Positions 17,322 to 25,959 of a DNA stretch of 64,000 nucleotides are shown here, piece by piece. This DNA comes from Akkermansiaceae bacterium (GTDB lineage: Bacteria; Verrucomicrobiota; Verrucomicrobiia; Verrucomicrobiales; Akkermansiaceae), in assembly GCA_019634595.1 (NCBI GenBank), contig JAHCBC010000002.1, positions 806,001 through 870,000 of the forward strand, in the 5' to 3' direction. The notes beneath the pieces are model-generated. The model had not been told where the DNA came from and searched no databases. It saw only the letters and a list, made by a program, of their open reading frames with translations. Both the position numbers and the translations under genes were made by a program. How positions within the stretch are numbered: the first letter of the stretch is position 1; each line of letters opens with the position of its first letter.

Positions 17322-17657
17322 TTTCAGTGACCGGCAGACTCAGGCCGGGGCGGGACAGTAGCGTTTCCCCTGCATCTGGCAACCCCATCGTTTCGGGAGG
17401 GGGAATCCCATATTCGGCTGGAGAAGCGGGACCGGAAAGGAAGGGGAATGCGTTTTGCGGGCGGTTCCGGACGATATCTGGTTCTCAGGTGAGTGCCGAC
17501 TCGGTGATATCAGCCTGCTCGGCGCGGGCCGACATGGTTGGGTCCCGTCTGTTTCTTGATCTTTCACAACCCACCTGTTAGAAACATCCGGGTTGGTTGT
17601 GCCAGTTGCTATAAATCGGTCGGCTCTTTTCCCTAAGTCCATTGCTTCCCCCTCCCC
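17322..17657. other. Divergent intergenic region between asd and an exported protein gene
   Basis: The 336 bases hold no supportable gene. Visible structure is limited. There is a small hairpin near asd (17331-17348). A pair of loosely spaced inverted segments, CACAACC (17565-17571) and GGTTGTG (17595-17601), follows. A TATAAA (17610-17615) about 40 bases before the plus-strand gene could be a -10. No known riboswitch fold was recognised. Confidence 0.6.
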
Positions 17658-19280
17658 ATGAAACCCAGGATCTTCACTCCGATCATCGCCTGTCTGGTGA
17701 CTTTTTCCGCTGAGGCGGCACCGCAAGGCCTTATCCTGTATGCGGATAATCCGGAGGTTCCATTGGAGAAAGTCGAATGCCTTGAGTTTGAAAGGATCGA
17801 GAAGTTGAGTGATGGATACAGGGTATTCATTCATACAGGATACATCCCTTCGAGAAGACTCCCCATCCATATCAGCAGTTACCGTCTTCGGGGCCTGATG
17901 CATTACAAACATCAGGTGGTGCAGCCGGGTGATGAGGAGTTCCAGAAAATCCTGGAGCTGTACGAGGAAACCGCGGCTGCCTCGCCGGCTGCAGGGGAAT
18001 TTCTCTACCCCAAGACCATACGCATGAGACGCCACTTGCTGGCATATCAAGATCTACAAGCGCGGCCACCGAAAATGGAGAAACCGCCACAGGAGCCATC
18101 TCCCAACGGGGTCGATTTGACGTTTCCAGACGGCTTGACTCTCAGGAATTGCCGCGTTTCCAAAACAGAAGGGGACTCCGTCCACATCATCCATTCGGAC
18201 GGTATCAAAAGATACGAGATTGCCACCCTGGATGAAAACACGGTCAACCTGCTGAAGCTGAAGCCGGTATCGCCCGCCCCGGCGGCGGTTGCCCGTGAAG
18301 GCGTGGACTATTTCCAATGGAGATCCTGGACGGTTGCGGGCAAGCCGGTGACAGCCCAGTTGGAAAGCTGGGTGAACGACCGCATGCACGTCACGCTCCG
18401 GGCGGCGGGGGGCAAGCGCATCGAAATGATCGTCGATGAGATGGGCGCGGCGGACAGGACCTTTGTCAGGGCGGCGATGGGGGCGGCGGATGAGGATGCG
18501 CTGAAGAGGGAGCCGTTGCTGGAAACCGCGCCGATCTTCAAGCCGGCCGGCTTCCCGGACCGCATGAAGATTCCTTCGATCGACCATCGGGAATACGGAC
18601 AGAAGGGGGCGGACGCCTTTCCTGCCAGCTTCACCAACTTCGTCCTGTGGTGGGACCAGGAAGGTGCCCTGCCCATCAAGCTGGAGGGGCGGTTCGAGAG
18701 GAAAGCGGAGTGGGTTCAGACCTGGCTCGGCCGTTATTGCGGCACCCGGAACACGGTAGGCACCCGGATGGATGATGCCATCCAGGGATTCGGGAAATAC
18801 TTCGATGAGAATCTCGCCGAACGGGCGGCCTTCAACCGCCATGTCACCTACGATATCAGCCCGGAGAGCCTCTCCAGGTATCCCATCGGCTGGAACGCGA
18901 CCCTTCTCACCCTGGGCTTCAGGGTCAACCGGGACACCTACAGCCAGACCGTGTCCCTGATTTCCGCCTCTCCTGACGGTGCCATCGTTTTCGCCTTCAA
19001 CGGAATCATCGCCCAGGGGCGGATCGTCATGTTGGAGAAAAAGGACAACTCCATCACCCGCCGTTTCGGAATCCATGGCGCCACCCAGGAGATCAACGCG
19101 ACCACCTACGAGATCAAGCCTGATTCCGAGCTCAAGCTGCCGAATTACCTGAAGGGTTCCACGATCGTTCTGGATCCCGCCTTCAGGCACAAGCTGGTCG
19201 TTCTCAAGCCCTACATCTTCGCCGAGGAGGGGAAAAAATGCAGGGCTCCGGACGATCCGCTTTTCCCGCTGGCCAAATGA
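17658..19280 (+). CDS. Exported protein of unknown function
   Basis: I do not recognise this 540-residue protein. It has a signal peptide (MKPRIFTPIIACLVTFSAEA). Two segments in the middle, LTFPDGLTLRNCRVSKTEGD and FQWRSWTVAGKPVTAQLESW, look like small beta-rich modules (the second resembles an SHD1/SLA1-type repeat found in planctomycete and verrucomicrobial proteins). The second half carries tryptophan-rich blocks such as FVLWWDQEG and a DPAFRHKLVVLK ending. The gene overlaps the next by 4 bases (ATGA), so the two form an operon. The product is probably periplasmic or surface bound. Confidence 0.75.
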   Translation: MKPRIFTPIIACLVTFSAEAAPQGLILYADNPEVPLEKVECLEFERIEKLSDGYRVFIHTGYIPSRRLPIHISSYRLRGLMHYKHQVVQPGDEEFQKILELYEETAAASPAAGEFLYPKTIRMRRHLLAYQDLQARPPKMEKPPQEPSPNGVDLTFPDGLTLRNCRVSKTEGDSVHIIHSDGIKRYEIATLDENTVNLLKLKPVSPAPAAVAREGVDYFQWRSWTVAGKPVTAQLESWVNDRMHVTLRAAGGKRIEMIVDEMGAADRTFVRAAMGAADEDALKREPLLETAPIFKPAGFPDRMKIPSIDHREYGQKGADAFPASFTNFVLWWDQEGALPIKLEGRFERKAEWVQTWLGRYCGTRNTVGTRMDDAIQGFGKYFDENLAERAAFNRHVTYDISPESLSRYPIGWNATLLTLGFRVNRDTYSQTVSLISASPDGAIVFAFNGIIAQGRIVMLEKKDNSITRRFGIHGATQEINATTYEIKPDSELKLPNYLKGSTIVLDPAFRHKLVVLKPYIFAEEGKKCRAPDDPLFPLAK

Positions 19281-20683
19281 ACCCGCCGACCATGGAAGGA
19301 ATCACATTCATGATGGAGGGCAGGAAGGTGGAATCCCACGGCAAGCGGAAGGGCACCGGCCGGAAGGCGCTGGCTGCTTTTCTTGCAGCCGGGGCGATGG
19401 CGTTCATGACACCTGTCCTCTCCGCACAAGAGGCTCCCGGAGATCAGGTGGATGCCATGGATCCCGCGGAGATCTATTTCCGCAGTTATGTCGTGGCGGG
19501 GGAGTCGGAGAAGGCGGAGAAAGAAGGGGACTTCAACAGGGCGGCGGAAAGGATCGCGGAGGCGGTCATGCTGGTCGAACGCATCCGCCGGGACCACCCG
19601 GAATGGAAACCGGAAATGGTGGCGAGGCGCACGGAAGCCAACGCCGCCACGGTGGAGCGCATCCGCTCGAAGGCGGAATCCATCCTTGCGGGGGTCAACC
19701 AACCTGTTGAGCCGCTGCCGGAGGAGGAAGAGGAGATCATCCCTCAGGCCTCGCAGAAGAAGGCCGCCGTCCGGCCCCCACTGCGGAAACAGATGCCCGA
19801 TAACTGGGAGAGCCCGCGGATCACCAACGAGTATTTCGACAAACGCAGCTTGTTCGACTCGCTGCTGAAAATGAAGACCCGGCCGGACCAGGTGCAGCTT
19901 CTTTGTTCCCAGTTCGGCCGTGCCCTGGAGCGGATGGAGCAGGCCTGCGGGGAGACGTCGCCGCAGTTGAGGAAATCCATCGCCCATGAAAAGGAACGCC
20001 TGCCGCAGGTCAGCAGCGGGTATCTTTCCTCTCCCATCCGGTTCGCCAGGGTAAGGCTGTCCAGGGACTGGATGGATGCGTCCTCGCATGACAAGGCGGT
20101 CCAGGACTTCCGCCGCCTCTTCGGCCAGCATCTGCCGGAGATTGCCGGTGACCGGCCGGATTTCCTCCCGGCATTCGGTGAGGGCACCGCGCTTTTGCAG
20201 AAGCCTTACCTCTGCCAGCTCGGTGAGTTCATCAGGCCCTTCCGGACCCTCAAGGGCTTCCGTTCGAAAACCAGCCGCATCTCCATCGGCGTGCCGGGCT
20301 TTCCCAAGGGGAGTTTCTATTACCATGGGTTCGACGGCGATTTCAACGCGTGGGGCGGAGGGGGAGGGGATTTCAACCGGATGGTGGTGGTGACGGATTC
20401 CTGGGACCAGGTCGTTGCGGTCCAGTTCACCAGTGAGTCCCCGAAGACATTCATCGATGGGGTGGATGTCGGGATGGGTATGTACAATTACGTCCAGTTC
20501 CGGAGAAAGGGCACGCCTTCCTACAAGGTCATCCACCAGACCGAAGCGGGGGCGGACGGGACGTTCAGGATCACCACGATGCTCCGCAGCCCTGACAAGC
20601 CAAAGGAAATCAATGTGCTCTACCTGCCGAAGCCCACGGTGATGCTGCTCCAATATTGCCTGGCGCCGAAGATGGGCCACTGA
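19277..20683 (+). CDS. Exported protein of unknown function, coiled-coil N-terminal half
   Basis: This 468-residue protein is not recognised. The start MNPPTMEG overlaps the stop codon of the upstream gene (ATGA). A hydrophobic segment near residues 30-47 (ALAAFLAAGAMAFM) followed by TPVLSAQ looks like a late signal peptide. Residues about 60-140 are helical and charged, with a coiled-coil-like pattern (GESEKAEKEGDFNRAAERIAEA), reminiscent of a TPR. The C-terminal half is beta-rich, with FYYHGFDGDFNAWGGGGGDF. It is probably secreted together with its operon partner. Confidence 0.72.
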   Translation: MNPPTMEGITFMMEGRKVESHGKRKGTGRKALAAFLAAGAMAFMTPVLSAQEAPGDQVDAMDPAEIYFRSYVVAGESEKAEKEGDFNRAAERIAEAVMLVERIRRDHPEWKPEMVARRTEANAATVERIRSKAESILAGVNQPVEPLPEEEEEIIPQASQKKAAVRPPLRKQMPDNWESPRITNEYFDKRSLFDSLLKMKTRPDQVQLLCSQFGRALERMEQACGETSPQLRKSIAHEKERLPQVSSGYLSSPIRFARVRLSRDWMDASSHDKAVQDFRRLFGQHLPEIAGDRPDFLPAFGEGTALLQKPYLCQLGEFIRPFRTLKGFRSKTSRISIGVPGFPKGSFYYHGFDGDFNAWGGGGGDFNRMVVVTDSWDQVVAVQFTSESPKTFIDGVDVGMGMYNYVQFRRKGTPSYKVIHQTEAGADGTFRITTMLRSPDKPKEINVLYLPKPTVMLLQYCLAPKMGH

Positions 20684-20780
20684 ATCGGGAGGAGGCCGCG
20701 GTGAAGGGATCCCCGTGACCGGGAACGGAGGAGTTTTCCGATTGTCCGGGAAAAGCGGAAGGGTAGCTTTGGGCATCGGG

Positions 20781-21581
20781 ATGGAAGACTTCGTGGAAGA
20801 GAAAGATGCGCGCGCGATGGTGCGGCTGGTGGCGGAGGTGGCGGCGCTGCGGGGCGACCATACCACTTCCAAACGCTATCTCATGAATGGCCTCAGGGAG
20901 CTGGCCGCTGCTGACAGTTGGGTTTGGGCCCTGGGCTATCTGGATCCTTCCCGTCCTCCGGTCTATGCCGCCTATCTTCATGAAGGTTTTGATGATGAAA
21001 GGTTCGCGCGTTATCTTCAGGCCATCGAGCATCCGGGAATGAAAGTCCTGACGGGGCCTTTCACCAGGGAGCTGATGGAGCGGGGGATCCAGCACACACG
21101 GACCAGGGAGCAGATCGACCACACGCGGAGGAGCCAGCAGGCGGACCTCCCGGAAGAGGCGGAGGCGGTCGCTGCCGCGAATGAACTTCTGTTGGCTGCG
21201 GATGTCTCATCCCTCATTGTATCCGCGCGTCCTGTGAATGAGGAATGCGTCAGCATCATCGGTGTGTATCGTCGGCCTGACCAACCCGCCTTCAGCGAAC
21301 GTGACCGGATGGTGGCGCACATCCTTCTCACGGAGGCCTTCTGGCTGCATGCGGAGGGCTGGCCGGAAGATTTCGGGGCAAAGACCCCCGAACTGTCCCG
21401 GCCGCGGCGGCTGGTCCTCAACCTCCTGCTGGAGGGACACAGCCGGAAGATGATCGCCGATAAGCTGGGCCTTTCGATCCATACCGTGTCCGGCTACGTG
21501 AAGGACATCTACCGCAACTTCAACGTGCAGTCCCACGCGGAGCTGATGCGGCGTTTCACCCGGGGGACGGGAGCCGCTTAG
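20781..21581 (+). CDS. LuxR-type transcriptional regulator (tandem copy 1)
   Basis: This 266-residue protein has an N-terminal sensor-like domain (about residues 1-185, GAF-like in pattern but without a recognised ligand motif). A C-terminal LuxR helix-turn-helix follows (LNLLLEGHSRKMIADKLGLSIHTVSGYVKDIYRNFNVQSHAEL). No phospho-acceptor receiver domain is present. The start MEDFVEEKDAR is chosen by alignment with the second copy; in-frame upstream codons to 20715 also align with the region before copy 2, so the true start could be earlier. The gene lies 97 bases after the unknown operon. The downstream gene is a close tandem duplicate. Confidence 0.85.
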   Translation: MEDFVEEKDARAMVRLVAEVAALRGDHTTSKRYLMNGLRELAAADSWVWALGYLDPSRPPVYAAYLHEGFDDERFARYLQAIEHPGMKVLTGPFTRELMERGIQHTRTREQIDHTRRSQQADLPEEAEAVAAANELLLAADVSSLIVSARPVNEECVSIIGVYRRPDQPAFSERDRMVAHILLTEAFWLHAEGWPEDFGAKTPELSRPRRLVLNLLLEGHSRKMIADKLGLSIHTVSGYVKDIYRNFNVQSHAELMRRFTRGTGAA

Positions 21582-21646
21582 GGAAGGTGACTGTCCGGGC
21601 AGGCCCTTTCCGGTTGTCCGCTCCTGCTTCCGGAGGTAGGGTGGGG

Positions 21647-22438
21647 ATGGAGAGCGAAATGGAAGACTCTGTGGGAGAAAAGGATGCGCGTGCGATGGTG
21701 CGGCTGGTGGCGGAGGTGGCGGCGCTGAGAGGCGATCACACCACCTCCAAGCGCTATCTCATGGATGGATTGCTGGGGCTGGTCGGAGCGGACAGTTGGG
21801 TGTGGGCGTTGGGTTATCTGGATCCCTCGCGGCCACCGGTCTATGCATCTTATCTCCACGAAGGTTTCGATGAAGAACGGTTCGCGCGTTATCTCCAGGC
21901 GGTGGAACATCCGGGCATGAAGGTGCTGATGGGGCCATTCACCGAGGAACTCATGGAGCGGAAATCCCACATCACACGGACGCGGCAGCAGATCGACCGT
22001 CCGGGCGATTCCGCTTCCGCCGCCGTGGCCAACGATTTCTGGCTGGCGGCGGACATCGCCCCCATCATCCTTTCCGCGCGCCCGCTGAATGAGGAGTGCG
22101 TGAGCATCATCGCCCTTTACCGCAGGGCCGACCAACCCATGTTCAGCGAGCGGGAACGGAAGATCGCGCACATTCTCCTGACGGAGGCCTTTTGGCTGCA
22201 CGCGGAGGGTTGGCCGGAGGATTTCGGGGCAAAGACCCCGGAGTTGTCCAGGCCGCGGCGGCTGGTCCTCAACCTCCTGCTGGAGGGACACAGCCGCAAG
22301 ATGATCGCCGACCGGCTGAATCTCTCGATCCACACCGTGTCCGGCTACGTGAAGGACATCTACGCCAACTTCAACGTGCAGTCCCACGCGGAACTGATGC
22401 GGCGCTTCACCCGGGGGGCTGGGGGAGGAACCGACTGA
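21647..22438 (+). CDS. LuxR-type transcriptional regulator (tandem copy 2)
   Basis: This 263-residue protein is a tandem duplicate of the preceding gene. Both share long identical stretches, for instance KDARAMVRLVAEVAALRGDH, and nearly the whole C-terminal third including the helix-turn-helix. The main differences are in the middle: copy 2 lacks about 10 residues after REQIDH/RQQID, and several residues differ around the putative sensor pocket. The start at MESEMEDS is supported by GGAGG at 21632-21636, 10 bases upstream. Differences confined mainly to the sensor part suggest different signals but a common DNA site. Confidence 0.86.
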   Translation: MESEMEDSVGEKDARAMVRLVAEVAALRGDHTTSKRYLMDGLLGLVGADSWVWALGYLDPSRPPVYASYLHEGFDEERFARYLQAVEHPGMKVLMGPFTEELMERKSHITRTRQQIDRPGDSASAAVANDFWLAADIAPIILSARPLNEECVSIIALYRRADQPMFSERERKIAHILLTEAFWLHAEGWPEDFGAKTPELSRPRRLVLNLLLEGHSRKMIADRLNLSIHTVSGYVKDIYANFNVQSHAELMRRFTRGAGGGTD

Positions 22439-22532
22439 CATCCTGTTGGGCGGGCGTCTGGCATGCCCGCTGCATTGGGATAAATAATTGGTCGAAATCC
22501 GGGGGAACTCCGGTTAAATCTTCCGCCTGTTC

Positions 22533-24209
22533 ATGCTTCCTTTCTACGTCATCGGCCACCGCAATCCGGATACGGACGCGATCTGTTCAGCCATCGGCCA
22601 CGCCGCCCTGCTGCGGGCCTCCGGTGAAGTCCCGAATGCCATCGCCGCCCGTTGCGGGGATCTCCCTCAGAGGACCCGGTGGGTGCTGGACAAGGCGGAC
22701 ATCGAGCCGCCCGTGCTGTTGAACGATGTGAGGGTCTCCGCGGGCATGCTTTGCCGGCGGGACATCGTCCAGGTGGCGGAGAGCGATACCTTCCTGACCG
22801 CCTACCGCCGCTTGCTGTCCTTCGGGGTGCGCAGCGCCCCGGTCGTGGATGCGGCGGGCGGGCTGCGTGGGATGCTGCGCTATCTGGATCTGCTGGGCCT
22901 GCTGCTGCCCCCGGAGACGGATGGGATGAAGGTGCGGACCGTCCATGTTTCATTCTCAAAGGTGGTGGACACCCTCCAGGCCACCAGCGTGGGGGCAAAC
23001 CTCCCGCCCGCGGAGTCCGAGGAGGAACTCATCCTGCTGGTGGGGGCGTCCTCGCAGAACACGGTGGACAAGCGCCTGAAGACGGCGAAGCAGGAAGGGC
23101 TTGTGGATCGCTTTCTCGTGATCTGCGGCGACCGCCCGATCGTCCAGCGTTACGCCATCGACCACGGCGCGCGCGGGTTGCTCGTCACCGGCGGAAATAC
23201 CGTCACCCAGGACATCGCCGAGTACGCGAAGAAAAAGGGCGTGGTCGTGCTGCTCTGCCACCAGGACACCGCCAGTGCCTCCACCCTCCTGCGTTGCTCC
23301 CGCACGGTGAAGCACGTCATGACGTCCAACATCGTCACCATCGGTTCCAATGAGCCGGTTTCCCGCCTCCGCAAGCGTCTCACCGCGCTCGACCAGGATC
23401 TCTTTCCGGTGATGGAGCAGGGCAGCGGGAAAATGATCGGCGTTCTTTCCAAGTCGGACCTGGTGGACCCGCCGCGCATCCGGCTCGCGCTGGTGGACCA
23501 CAACGAATACGCCCAGGCCGTGGCCGGGGTCGAGGAGGCGGAGATCACCGAAGTCATCGACCACCACCGGCTGGCGGGGAATCTCGTTTCACGGGAGCCC
23601 ATCCGCTACCTCAACGAGCCGGTGGGCTCCACCTCCACCCTGGTGGCGCGGAAGTTCATGCACCGTGACCTCACCCCGGATGCGGGCGTGGCCATGTGCC
23701 TCTGCGCGGGCATCGTCTCGGACACGCTGTGCCTCACCTCTCCGACGACCACCCTGCTGGACAGGGAGATGCTCAACTGGCTCTGCAAGATCGCGGACAT
23801 CGACGCGGAGGAATTCACCGAGGAATTCTTTGCCGTAGGTTCCCTGCTGGCCACGGGAACTCCGGAGGAGATCCTCAACGCCGACCGCAAGGAATTCACG
23901 GAGGACGGCATGACCGTCAGCATCTCCCAGGTGGAGGAAAGGGATCTGCATGGCTTCGGCCCGCGGCGGGAGGAACTGGAGTGCGTTCTGAAGGAGCTGG
24001 TCCGCTCGAAGGGCTACGCCTTCGGCGTTCTGGCCATCACCGATGTGGCCCGCCACCACAGCGTCATCCTCGCCGTGGGCGAGGAGCCGATCCTCAACCA
24101 GTTCCCCTTCAAGCGGACGGACACCCACTTGTTCGACGCTCCGGGCGTCGTCAGCCGGAAAAAGCAGATCTTCCCCGCGGTCAGCGAGGCGATCCAGAAT
24201 TCGAGGTGA
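22533..24209 (+). CDS. Family II inorganic pyrophosphatase with CBS and DRTGG domains
   Basis: This 558-residue enzyme hydrolyses pyrophosphate using Mn2+ or Co2+. Active-site motifs of the DHH family are visible: HRNPDTDAICSA (8-19), VDHNE and EVIDHHR. The C-terminal DHHA2 part ends with SRKKQIFP. Between the first motif and the DHH region lies a regulatory insertion of about 240 residues: one CBS motif (about 70-120), a DRTGG-like domain (about 150-250) and a second CBS motif (about 255-310). In known CBS-pyrophosphatases this insertion binds AMP, ADP or Ap4A and controls activity. The 3' end overlaps the convergent membrane protein gene by 29 bases. Confidence 0.93.
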   Translation: MLPFYVIGHRNPDTDAICSAIGHAALLRASGEVPNAIAARCGDLPQRTRWVLDKADIEPPVLLNDVRVSAGMLCRRDIVQVAESDTFLTAYRRLLSFGVRSAPVVDAAGGLRGMLRYLDLLGLLLPPETDGMKVRTVHVSFSKVVDTLQATSVGANLPPAESEEELILLVGASSQNTVDKRLKTAKQEGLVDRFLVICGDRPIVQRYAIDHGARGLLVTGGNTVTQDIAEYAKKKGVVVLLCHQDTASASTLLRCSRTVKHVMTSNIVTIGSNEPVSRLRKRLTALDQDLFPVMEQGSGKMIGVLSKSDLVDPPRIRLALVDHNEYAQAVAGVEEAEITEVIDHHRLAGNLVSREPIRYLNEPVGSTSTLVARKFMHRDLTPDAGVAMCLCAGIVSDTLCLTSPTTTLLDREMLNWLCKIADIDAEEFTEEFFAVGSLLATGTPEEILNADRKEFTEDGMTVSISQVEERDLHGFGPRREELECVLKELVRSKGYAFGVLAITDVARHHSVILAVGEEPILNQFPFKRTDTHLFDAPGVVSRKKQIFPAVSEAIQNSR

Positions 24210-24864
24210 ACGGAGCGTCGGGGCGGGATTTCCGCTGCTGGAGGTATCCGATCGCGGTGAGATGGAAATTGTGTATCTCAAACTCGCTTCCCCGGCGAAC
24301 CCGGCATTTCAGTCTGCGATGGAGGAAGCGGAGTGTGATGATGCCCACCAGCAGCACGCCCATTAGAACCGCGGCCGAGGTCAGCACGGTGGAGGACATG
24401 GAGCCGAACGTGAGCTTGATGACGGAAACGATGAATACGAACTGGAAGGCCGTGACCAGGATACCGGAGGCAACGATCTTCCGGTTGGACGACGGGCTGG
24501 TGAAAACCCTGATGCGGACGGACGTCAGGAAGAAGCCGGAAACAAGGCAGACCAGCAGCCCCACGACGCCTGCTCCCGCGATCAAGCCACCGGCGGAATC
24601 CGCGGCGAATCCTCCACCCACAAGAGCCACCGCACTGGCCGGCATCAGCACGCTGCGCCACAGCGGGCAATGGCGGATGGAGATGGACCGCAGGGTCATT
24701 GTTCCGAATGAGGTGCCGTCGAACGGGTCGATCATCGGCAACTGGGCCTCCTGCCTCACCAGGAGCGTCCTCCCGTCCACACGCCAGCCGGAAGGTAACG
24801 GGGCGTCCGGCAGGTCGTCCGGAGAGTGATTGGAAACGGGAGGCGCGTAGGGATTTTCGCTCAT
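24181..24864 (-). CDS. Membrane protein of unknown function
   Basis: This 227-residue protein starts MSENPYAPPVSNH, a proline-rich cytoplasmic leader also seen in many bacterial DUF-type membrane proteins. It has about four hydrophobic segments: near residues 75-95, 98-118, 130-150 and 160-180. A basic segment (RFLHRRLKCRVRRG) follows the last one. No family was recognised. Its ATG overlaps the stop codon of rlmN (ATGA), so it is expressed with rlmN. The 3' end overlaps the convergent pyrophosphatase gene. Confidence 0.78.
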   Translation of the reverse strand: MSENPYAPPVSNHSPDDLPDAPLPSGWRVDGRTLLVRQEAQLPMIDPFDGTSFGTMTLRSISIRHCPLWRSVLMPASAVALVGGGFAADSAGGLIAGAGVVGLLVCLVSGFFLTSVRIRVFTSPSSNRKIVASGILVTAFQFVFIVSVIKLTFGSMSSTVLTSAAVLMGVLLVGIITLRFLHRRLKCRVRRGSEFEIHNFHLTAIGYLQQRKSRPDAPFTSNSGSPR

Positions 24865-25946
24865 CGCTGCTTCATCGGGGCCTCGATGATGCCTTCCTGC
24901 GTCTCCTGTTTCAGCCGGAGCTGGCCGCAGGCGGCGTCGATGTCGTGACCTTTCTCCAGCCGGAGCGTGGCGGAGACGCCGGCGTTCTTCAGGACATCCT
25001 GGAAGGCGCGGCAGTGGCTCACGGCGGGGCGTTTCCAGTCCAGCCCCTCGACGGTGTTGTAGGGGATGAGGTTCACCTTCGCGTGCAGCTTGCGGGCGTG
25101 GCGGGCGAGGATCGCCGCCTGCTCGAGCGAATCGTTCACCCCCTGGATGAGGATGTATTCCAGCGTGAGCTTCTGGTTTTTGCGGGAGTTCCAGTAGTCG
25201 AGCGCGTCGAACAGCTCCGCCACCGGCCACTTCTTGTTCACCGGCATGATCTGGTTCCGCACGTCGTCGGTCGCACCGTGGAGGGAGATGGCCAGGCGGA
25301 TCTGCTGCGGATGCTCCGCCAGTTGGCGGATCTTCGGCACCAAGCCGGAGGTGGAGATGGTGAGATGGCGTGCGCCCAGGTGGAGCGACTTTTCGCCGGT
25401 GATCAGACCGATGGCGGCCAGCAGGTTGTCGAGGTTGGCCAGCGGCTCGCCCATGCCCATGAAGACCAGGTTGTCCACCCGCTCCCCGGAAAGCTGTTCC
25501 GCCGCCAGCACCTGCCCGGCGATTTCCGATGGATCGAGATTCCGTGTGAATCCCGCGAGGCCGGAGGCGCAGAACTTGCAGCCGTAGGCACACCCCACCT
25601 GGGATGAAACGCAGAGCGTCCGGCGGTCCGATTTTTCGCCGTAAAGCGCGGGGTTCGCCGGGATCAGCACGCTTTCCACGTAGCGGTGGTCATGCAGGCG
25701 GAAGAGGAATTTGCGCGTGGTGTCCTTCGATCCCTGGGTGTGGGTGTGTTCCAACGCTCCCAGGCGGAAATGCTGCGTGAGCTTCTCCCGCAAGGCCGCG
25801 GGCAGGTTGGTCATCGCGTCGATGGACGTGACCTTTTTCTTCCAGATCCATTCCATGATCTGCCCGGCCCGGAACGCGGGCTCACCGGCCTCCTTCAGAA
25901 AGGAAGAGATCTGGTCGATCGACTGGCCGGTCAGAGCGGGATGCAT
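24861..25946 (-). CDS. rlmN: 23S rRNA (adenine2503-C2)-methyltransferase
   Basis: RlmN is a radical SAM enzyme that methylates A2503 of 23S rRNA and A37 of some tRNAs. The 361-residue product shows SSQVGCAYGCKFCASG with the three cluster cysteines (CxxxCxxC), then FMGMGEPLAN, and the HGATDDVRNQIMP region with ISTSGLVPKI. The conserved C-terminal Cys is in ACGQL. I chose the start MHPALTGQSI because it precedes the conserved N-terminal fold; the longer in-frame reading lies over the rmuC end. Confidence 0.95.
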   Translation of the reverse strand: MHPALTGQSIDQISSFLKEAGEPAFRAGQIMEWIWKKKVTSIDAMTNLPAALREKLTQHFRLGALEHTHTQGSKDTTRKFLFRLHDHRYVESVLIPANPALYGEKSDRRTLCVSSQVGCAYGCKFCASGLAGFTRNLDPSEIAGQVLAAEQLSGERVDNLVFMGMGEPLANLDNLLAAIGLITGEKSLHLGARHLTISTSGLVPKIRQLAEHPQQIRLAISLHGATDDVRNQIMPVNKKWPVAELFDALDYWNSRKNQKLTLEYILIQGVNDSLEQAAILARHARKLHAKVNLIPYNTVEGLDWKRPAVSHCRAFQDVLKNAGVSATLRLEKGHDIDAACGQLRLKQETQEGIIEAPMKQR

Positions 25947-25959
25947 GGCTGGAGGGATA

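Noticed and set aside
17322..17420. Cobalamin- or lysine-type riboswitch before asd
   Set aside because: GGGGAAACGC and ACUGUCCCGCC segments recall cobalamin elements, but they are in the wrong order and the B12 box is missing.
24864..25593. N-terminal extension of the membrane protein gene over rlmN
   Set aside because: The extension overlaps the strongly supported rlmN frame and has a shadow-like composition; MSENPYAPP is a typical start.
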